Under the pieces are notes generated by a model, which saw only the letters and a list, made by a program, of their open reading frames with translations, did no database searches and was not told the DNA's origin. A stretch of DNA of 64,000 bases, taken from contig OZ010786.1 in assembly GCA_963932465.1 (NCBI GenBank), forward strand, positions 269,794,411 to 269,858,410. Reading direction: 5' to 3'. The stretch comes from Maratus speciosus (Eukaryota > Arthropoda > Arachnida > Araneae > Salticidae). Shown here piece by piece: positions 56,881-64,000 of the stretch (position 1 is the stretch's first letter; each line of letters begins with the position of its first letter). A program made the translations under genes and the position numbers.

Positions 56881-57578
56881 CATCATTTTAAAAATATTTT
56901 TGTTTTGTGTAACCCATAACGCTTTTGGAACAAGATAATGTAATGTATCTATAACTCATTCTAAACTTTATTCCAACTAATCGATGTATTACATGAATTT
57001 TATAACTAGTAAAATAATTCAAATGTTATTATTTTGTAATAAAGATAAATAATATTCAGAGGGTAATATTTGCGTTAGTCATATAAATTGTCTTAGTTTT
57101 TCCCCCATATAAACACTATTTTTTTATTCATTTGTTTCACAATGTGGCCACTGGAATTTTTGAGTTTAGAAGCCACTGGGTCCTTCGAGATTTTGGAATC
57201 TGCACTTTTATTGTAAGACCGGAATCTGCCTAAAACGGAATTCGTTTGGTCCCATGTGATTTAGTCTTAGCAAGTTTCATTGTATTAGAATTGTTACTGA
57301 TGACTACCTGTTATGACAAAAACCTGCTTAAAACGAAAAATTCCCATGTATTTTTCAATTTTGTCTTAGTAAGTTTTTCTTTATCACCCCCCCCCCCCTT
57401 CATTGAACTGTTAAGCCTAGATATGCCACTCCACTGCATTCTGTAGCAGTTTTATGAGTTGATCACAAAACATTGGAAAACGAGTCAAACAAGCATTTGG
57501 CATCCTGCGTAGTTTGGCCATCTCATTCTGACCTCTAAGCTTACCGATCTTACTCTGGTGTGTTTCACAGCAGGCAAA
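56881..57578. other. No gene seen
   Basis: Unassigned sequence with C10 near 57388. Confidence 0.45.
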
Positions 57579-57650
57579 GAGATCCCTGATTCGAACTAGG
57601 GATCGCCTGTTTGAGGCCGCCAGTTCTCTACCATCTGAGCTATCCCGGAC
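57579..57650 (-). tRNA. tRNA-like relic or SINE head
   Basis: On the minus strand an A box (TAGCTCAGATGG, complement of 57631-57642) and a B-box-like AGTTCGAATCA (complement of 57588-57598) are spaced as in a tRNA. The T arm is partly paired (CCCTAG/CAGGG), but the D stem has a mismatch, the anticodon arm pairs poorly and no 7-bp acceptor stem can be formed. It is more likely a tRNA-derived SINE head or dead tRNA than a working gene. Confidence 0.45.
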
Positions 57651-58157
57651 GAATCTGGTGGAACTTTTTCCATTGATGATGCTTATAAGTTAGAAGTCGC
57701 TAGATTTGAAATTTAGAGATATGTAACTGCTGCTTTTACCATGGGGCAAGGGAAATTATTGACTAAATAAGAAAAAGTTAAATCAGAGGTTTTTCTGTTT
57801 ATGGACTGACTAAAAAGCAAATTGTCCTGAAAATTAAAAAATAAATAAAACTGTTGTGCATAATTTAATTACCATCTGTGGAAGAAATAAAAGAATCGAA
57901 TGGACATAAAAACTCTCACCCCGGTGTAAACGGAACATTATTAGAATGGTGGCTCAAGATTTTGCCTATTCTTCTACTGTAAAATCTGCTCTAGAACTCA
58001 AATTAACGTCCAGAACTGTTATATTTGCGTTAAAAAGTGCCGAATGCTTGAAATATAATAAATTCAAAGACAAGACAATAAAAGCATCACATTGATGCAT
58101 GATTAAAATCTCTTCTATTACTGTGCTGAATGAGATGGTAACAGTTTAGGAGGAGTA
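57651..58157. other. No gene seen
   Basis: Unassigned AT-rich DNA. Confidence 0.45.
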
Positions 58158-58161
58158 GAGT

Positions 58162-58911
58162 TGTAGTGGGCTAGGGACTAATTTATACAGAGACTCTAGT
58201 ATTTTGAATATGAACGTGACGTCAAACATTTAACCTGTGCGCGCGAGAGAGACCTATACTTTATTATACTTTATTATACTCTACTTTACTGCTGACTATA
58301 CTTTATTTTATTCTAATTTTCCGATGTGTATTTGGCTCTCTTGGAATCTAAGGTTTCGTGTTTTCATTGAAGTTTTATGTGAATTAAGCTGTGACGCCCA
58401 GTCTGCAGCGTATAAAAGGGGAAGCAGAATTTTATATCTTCGGATTTGGGTCGAGCTCTATTCTAATGGAGTAAAGGCCTGCGACGGAGGATTGAAGAAG
58501 GAATTTGTGACACGATGAACTGTAAATTACAGCTCGCGGAAGGCACTGCTAGTTAGTAAGAGGTTTTGAAATACGGTTTTAATATATAAAAGTTTTCTTT
58601 GATAACGACGGGTTGTTAATCAGCTAACATTTGAGACTTGAATAATCTTTGCATTACAGCTCAGAGCAACATATTGGTATCTGAATATTGCTATCGCGTT
58701 GGACTAGCTGAGAGTTTTATGTAAGGTGATCATTAATATTTCTTAGTTATTGAGTTAGGGATTGAACTTGCTTATTCGCCACGTAGTCTAGGCCAAATTT
58801 GTGAAGTGACTCTATCATACCCCTGCCCAATTAGATTAAATAAAGGTGTTTTATATTTTAAATTTGAATACGACTGAATTTCTAAGCGGCAGCCCTGCCG
58901 GGTCCGCCACA
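58162..58911 (+). mobile_element. Probable solo LTR
   Basis: The 750-bp unit begins TGTAGTGGG and ends GTCCGCCACA (TG...CA). GAGT flanks both sides (58158-58161 and 58912-58915), matching a 4-bp Ty3/Gypsy-type duplication. Inside there is a TATA box (TATAAAAGGGG, 58411) about 250 bp in, and an AATAAA at 58839-58844 near the 3' end. No internal retroelement genes adjoin it. GC content is above its surroundings. The 4-bp match could be chance. Confidence 0.5.
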
Positions 58912-58919
58912 GAGTTATT

Positions 58920-59099
58920 AAAAAGGTAGTGGTTTCACCGCATAGGAGCTTCACTTAGCTCAGCCCAACAAGCTCTAATAAAATTAAATTATTTCATTAA
59001 ATAGGTCTGTCTTTACTTTCTTCTTCTTCAATAGAATAGTAATCGATTTTTTTTTCGACTTCCGGTTTTTGATCGATTTACACGTTTTAGGGGTTAGAG
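58920..59099. other. No gene seen
   Basis: Short unassigned stretch. Confidence 0.4.
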
Positions 59100-59480
59100 A
59101 TCTCAAAAATTATGTTTATACAAAATGCCTGTCTGTCCGTCCATGTGTCCGTCTGTCCGTCTATCCGTGTGTCCCCGTGTCACCATTGTACCAACAAAAA
59201 GTGTAGGAAGTTATGCATAGAATTGAACCAAATTTTTGTGTATGTATTTGGCTGTGACCAGCAGTTTCTCCTTGAATTTGAAATTATTCTGCCGGAAGGG
59301 GTTACTGTATAGCAATTTCTGTACCATTTTCTTTATTTTACCATCGAAAAAGTGTATGAAGTTATGAATAGAATTGAACCAAATTTTTTGTGTATGTGTT
59401 TGGCTATGGCCGGCAGGCCCTCCTTGAATTAAGAAATATTCCACCGGAAAGGGGCACTGTGATAGTAATTTTTGTGTAAT
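59100..59480 (+). repeat. GTCTGTCCGTC tract and two-copy 151-bp tandem repeat
   Basis: A run of TGTCTGTCCGTCCATGTGTC-type units (59130-59180) leads into two copies, 151 bp apart, of GAAGTTATG(C/A)ATAGAATTG, ACCAAATTTTT and TGTGTATGT. Open frames on both strands here come from the repeat and are not genes. Confidence 0.65.
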
Positions 59481-60861
59481 TTTCTTGGTTTTGCGTAGTC
59501 CTGCTGTCCATCGGCGGCTCGTGCAGCGACGGAACTCGCGTCCCTCTAAGCCAGCAAAGAGCTGATATACAACAGAATAACGAAAAACTATTGATTTTAA
59601 TATGTATCATGATGGAGATGAATTCGTTTTTACTTCGATTAATTGAGTGAAGCAGAAATTTAAGACGAAAATCTAAGTTGGTATAGTATTGAACTAATAA
59701 TATTGCAGTATTAACATCTGTAACTACTTTTTGAAATATTATGATGTATTATATAGAGGAAACTTTGGGATTGGCACATCCAACTAGTTTTAAGAATACT
59801 TTTCAAGACTTTCTTACATCTTAAATTTTGCTTATTTTTCGTAACTTTATTTTAATAAAGTTTAATCTCCAAACATTCATCAATATCAATTTTATTTATA
59901 TTCTGGAAGCATGGGTATAATTGGGCGATAAATGCAGATTCTAACATTGAAACTCAGTTGCGCTTCCATGCAAAATAGTTCAGACTAAAGACTTAACACC
60001 TATTCAAAAATAAATTCTAATACAATTATAGAAATATCGATTCCAAATTTTCTGTATAGATAATTGAATTATTTAGTCACACATTACGATATGATCGAGA
60101 ATTCGGCAAAATTGATTCGGTTTAATTAATCTACATAGAAATATTTAATAATACTTTTTTATACTTTTAATAATACGTTTAATACTTTACATTGATTTTA
60201 AAAATATCATATAAATGTATTTATGTAAATGTTATTCTTTTTTTTAAACAGTCATAAGGATTTTCTTTGCCGTTATGGATTAATATAAAATGTTTAATAT
60301 TTGATCTACGTTACTCCAGTAAATACCAGTTATTTATTCTACTTTATGCAATATAAAGGAATTTTAATTGCTTTTTTTAAAAGCACATAAACTTCAAGAA
60401 CGTTTCATTCTTCATTAAGTATTCAAGTACGTTCTTTATGTCCCTGTTGTGAGTATATATTACTCTCCACACAGTAAATCTGAAATTATGTTCCTTTAAG
60501 GAGCATAATCTATTTACAGGCTTAGATATTTAAATTTATGATATGCTAATTCGCCTGCCTGTCTTTCAACAAACTAACATTTATTTTAATAGTAGAATAA
60601 TTTTATAATAACTAATATTACTGCCTCTAATAAAAATAAATTACCCCATTAAATTAAAATTTTAAGTAATACTTAAAACACATTCCTAAAATACTGTCTA
60701 CTTCGAAAATTTAATTAAAAGAATAATCTCTTCAGTTTTATAAGTATTATTATTACTAGGGGATCCAACACCGGCAATCCGGATTACAGAACATAGTTGA
60801 AAATCACCTTTATTATTATTATTATTAAAAACTCTAATAGATTAAGTACATTTAATGTATA
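59481..60861. other. No gene seen
   Basis: AT-rich sequence with no recognised feature. Confidence 0.5.
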
Positions 60862-61440
60862 CTAGCTGATTAACCCGTTCTACGCACGGAAGTTTATGAA
60901 TTATAAAACGAAAATTAAAAATAAAAATCAGTACAACCAAATTAAAATTTATTAATACAAAAATGTGTTATGTTTATTAAAAATCAGTAATTACACAACC
61001 AATATGAAATAAGTATGCACAAAAAAAAAATCAGTTATGCCTTAAAAAATAAATAAAAGTAAATATTTACATAAGCGAATTAAAGTTTGGGAATATAAAA
61101 ATCAGTTATAAAGTCAATATTTACACATTATTTTAAAATGAAAAATCTTTGCACTATTTCCCACGTTACCAATGAGGTAGATTGCGGTAGGATCGTTTTT
61201 TTAGTGAGCATTTGCACAACCAAATTAAAGTTTAGGAAATTAGTTATAAAGTCAATATTTACACAGCCAAAAAAAATTCGTAAGAAAGAATGAAATGCAC
61301 ATCGTCATTGCAAAATAATTGAAAAAATTTCTTTTAAAATGAAAAATCTTTGCTTTGTTTTTCACGTCATCTATGAGGTAACGTGCAGTAGACTCGTTTT
61401 TGTTTGTTAGTTTTTTACAATAAAGCAAAATAGTTGCGAC

Positions 61441-62760
61441 TTAAGTTAAAACTTCACGGAAGACAATGTTTTGTGTAAATACCTTATCAGACTGTGACAA
61501 GAGTTTTCCTTGTTTTGGCCCGTCTTTGACCCAAACACGTACACATCCACTAGAAGTTGCTCTTGAAAAGGCTACATAAAACATTCCATGTGAAAAATAT
61601 GAATGGGGCAAATAGATTCCAACTTTTTTCAAGGTTTGACCCTCAGATTTATTGATAGTAATAGCAAAGGCGATCCTAAGTGGAAACAGACGGCGCGTAA
61701 CTGGAAAGGTAAACTGGTATCCGACGGTGTAAGCAGGATCATTGGTATGAAAACACAGGTGCCTCTCCTATGTTCTGTCAAAACTTCTACATCTATAGCA
61801 TTTTGCGACAACCTTCTGACTATTAAACGTGTTCCATTACAGAGACCACTGGACGGATTCATATTCCTAAGCAGCATAACAATAATGCCAACTTAAGATT
61901 TAATTGATGTGGTGGCATTCCAGAAGGTTTTAAACTATTGATGAAATCCATCTGCAAATTGATTTGTTCTTCTTCATCATCACAAAATATTGTATCAGCG
62001 CTAAAATAAAACTTCACTTCCCCAGGTACTTTTCGTAAAACCTCCTCATTTAATCTCAAAGAATCCCCATTCTTGGGACACAAAATGGCTCTTTCCGAAA
62101 GATGATCAAGACCAATCTTCCGACTCCATTTGCATATTTATAACAAGGCTGAAATGTCAAAATTTTGGCCAGAGAGAAGAATTCTTGATACAACTTTCAA
62201 AAATGAGTGTTTTGTTTACATGTATAACTGCAGGTAAAATCTGCTTCCTGTCACCTCCGAGAATAAACATTTTGTCCCCAAATGGGACATCATTGCCAAC
62301 TAAATCTTGCAGAAGTCTACCAACAGCATTCAAAGCATGAATAGGCGTCATGGTAGATTAATCCCATACAATAAGCTTAGTCATTTTCAGTAATCTTCCT
62401 TCAGATATATTTTGCCGAATTTTTGAAGCTGAATTGTCTAGTATAGGGACTGGAAATTTAAATTGAGAATGTGCAGTTCTTCCACCTTGTAAGAGCCCAT
62501 TCCTCTGATGTAATGCAGCAAAGTATTGAATTGGAATGTTTTTCTTGATCCTGAAAAAGCATTGATACAGAAAACCTTAGCGACAGTAGCATAATCATTT
62601 TGAATACTTTCAGTAACAGCATAAAAAATTATGCGTTGTTCCGGATTTAGAATATTTAACAATCGTTGTCCCTCTGCTTTTTCTTCTTGTAAGTCATAGA
62701 CACCGCATTCCACAGATTTCTGCATGCTTGAGGGTTCATGCAATTCAAACTTCTACAGTG
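61441..62760 (-). pseudogene. Helitron Pif1-like helicase, broken
   Basis: Helicase motifs appear in order along the minus strand but in changing frames. LNPEQRIIFYAVTESIQ (about 62660) precedes a Walker A region reading INAFSGSRKTFQFNTLL, where G-[ST]-G-K-T is expected, so the second Gly has become Arg. Later come RNMNPSSGLCNGTRLIVRRL, FIPMILLTPSD, FAITINKSEGQTL and YVAFSRATS, the C-terminal motifs of the Pif1 family. At least five frame changes or stops occur between 62760 and 61441. The protein would unwind DNA during rolling-circle transposition; this copy cannot. Confidence 0.8.
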
Positions 62761-63424
62761 TCATGTAGTGTATGCGTAGATGATGTCTTGAAGGGCTCTA
62801 TCTCTACTCTCCTGTAGTGTCAGATGGCGTGCAAAGTCTTCTGAGAGTTCTGACTTAAACTGTCCCCATATTTGAATCGGTGAATTTAGATTGCCAATGA
62901 ACGAAAACAGTTGTCTCAGTTTGGGCAGCATTTCAAAACCACATGTTTCCGTTGAACAATGTTGCTATTTATCATCATATTCTAATACATTTTTAGCACG
63001 GCATGCACCCTTGAAAGTTTCATAGACAGTACGTCCTTAACACTTCGAAAGACTTGGCATTGGAATATGACAAAGCAGCATACGAAGATGGAATCGCTCA
63101 ATATCCTTTGGGCTTACAGAATACATCCTTGATACTATGTAGTCACCTAATCTAACACGCCTTTCCATACAAAGTGCTTTGGAATTTCTGTATAGAGATA
63201 GATGTTAGCTGAAGGATCGGACCTGTAAGTAGAAACCAAGCAGTGAGCATGATGTATATATTTCTTGTTCTTTCAAAAGCTTCACGTTCTTCCGCTTGCC
63301 CAAAATACACAGATTGCATGTATTGTAAACGCACCTGCAATCTAATGATAACATCTACCTTGTCCTGCATGAGTTTTTCAAGAAGTCGCCACATTGCCTC
63401 TGGTGCCGAAACATATCGTGCATT
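62761..63424 (-). pseudogene. Helitron Rep-helicase linker region, broken
   Basis: Minus-strand pieces AMWRLLEKLMQDKVDVIIRL, QVRLQYMQSVYFGQAEE, then ERRVRLGDYIVSRMYSVSPK and ERFHLRMLL follow the conserved region between Rep and helicase in animal Helitrons. Several stops and shifts interrupt them. Confidence 0.65.
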
Positions 63425-63461
63425 TTAATAACTCTCCACCTCAACCCACACTACAAATCCC

Positions 63462-64000
63462 TCAACTTTTTTTTTCAAAAACAACTTTAGCACACTCATG
63501 ACCCTTGTATACATACTTAAAAATGTACTTAATGGATTTAACATAGCTGCATATTTCGACATTAACATGGGCATTATATTTATTTGCGCAGTATGGGTTA
63601 TAAGAAACAACCCAACGGTTGTCTACGACATATCCCTTTATCATTATGTGATTACCATCATCACGCCGCCTGTACATTGAGTAACCATCAAAATTCTCAG
63701 CCGTTTTATTTCTGAATGTTTTTGGATAACCTTTTGAGCAAACACCGTTTTCCATCGAAGGTGAGTTTAGATTTATGACGCCACAAGGTCCATGAATCAT
63801 CGTAGCCTTGACAATTTCGTACAATCCAATTTCAATTGTGGGATCAGGTAATTCAGCGCAGACGATGACGTCAATAGTGGCTGGTTGTCTTATCTTGTCA
63901 TCATCAGTTAAAATGAGTAAAAGGTGCAAGTGTGGCAATCCTCTCTTTTGGAATTCAATAACATGTATGTCTGCGAATGTGCGTCCTAAAATGCCGTTCT
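63462..64000 (-). pseudogene. Helitron Rep (HUH endonuclease) domain, partial
   Basis: The frame is open from the window edge to 63462. It contains IEFQKRGLPHLHLLLIL with the His-Leu-His of the HUH nuclease, then DPTIEIGLYEIVKATMIHGP, NGVCSKGYPKTFRNKTAENF, DGYSMYRRRDDG and VEICSYVKSIKYIFKYVYKG, the last carrying the tyrosines thought to nick DNA. The N-terminal part lies outside the window, and the frame stops soon after AKVVFEKK. Of the Helitron coding pieces here it is the best preserved. Confidence 0.85.

Larger units (their letters stand above)
60862..64000 (-). mobile_element. Helitron, 3' portion, decayed
   Basis: On the minus strand the element ends in CTAG (60865 to 60862) followed by host T, with a hairpin CCGT-GCGTAGA-ACGG (60889 to 60875) ten bases upstream: the standard Helitron 3' terminus. 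Pif1-like helicase and Rep segments lie upstream on the same strand. The element continues past the window edge, so its 5' end (TC) is not seen. AT-rich non-coding sequence fills 60900-61440. Confidence 0.88.

Noticed and set aside
57579..57650. Functional tRNA gene on the minus strand
   Set aside because: Boxes A and B are present, but no acceptor stem can be drawn and the anticodon arm is weak.
59112..59610. Frames of 66-77 residues on both strands
   Set aside because: They derive from a two-copy tandem repeat and a GTCTGTCC simple tract.

Overview
This is an AT-rich, gene-poor eukaryotic window made almost wholly of transposable elements and simple or satellite repeats. No host single-copy gene could be recognised. 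The families present (IS630-Tc1-mariner transposases with DUF4817-like N-termini, Tc1 relics, a ZBED5-like hAT, Ty3/Gypsy Gag with a SCAN-like capsid, a Rep/Pif1 Helitron) suggest an arthropod, and the Gag style suggests a chelicerate such as a spider. That assignment is inference.

Layout. 1-4 kb: a SINE-like fragment, a dead Tc1 transposase and a dispersed repeat. 4.0-6.7 kb: intact mariner-like element copy 1. 7.7-8.4 kb: a TTAA-flanked MITE. 9.8-14.7 kb: a 4.9 kb block bounded by hairpin-bearing terminal inverted repeats and filled with older repeats. 14.7-17.1 kb: a SINE-like relic and a dead DUF4817-type element. 18.4-25.7 kb: two direct copies of a 1.1 kb dispersed repeat around a minus-strand LTR element (19561-23741). 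25.8-28.5 kb: a dead Tc1 transposase and a short inverted-repeat element. 28.5-33.7 kb: a 326-bp satellite split by mariner-like element copy 2. 34.7-35.0 kb: a TTAA-flanked MITE enclosing a tRNA-like gene. 36.0-39.9 kb: a second, internally deleted Ty3/Gypsy element. 40-47 kb: dispersed repeats, a pogo-like relic, a transposase tail and a 1.3 kb palindrome. 47.5-52.7 kb: a hAT element with a matching 9-bp flanking duplication and a tandem array inside it. 52.7-60.8 kb: small hairpin MITEs, a tRNA-like relic and a probable solo LTR. 60.9-64 kb: the 3' part of a decayed Helitron that runs off the window.

Most notable points. (1) The LTR element at 19.6-23.7 kb has Gag, two CCHC knuckles and protease but no reverse transcriptase or integrase; in their place is a coiled coil that resembles the non-muscle myosin II heavy-chain tail, suggesting host-gene capture. 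(2) Both mariner-like copies share a nested layout: a 1.88 kb transposase element sits exactly at the central TA of an 832-bp two-arm palindrome, and the composite has moved as one unit. (3) A 284-bp MITE carries a tRNA-like unit with A box, B box and a T6 terminator between its arms. The mariner-like transposases (4732-5880 and 31579-32733) are the only open, plausibly functional coding regions.
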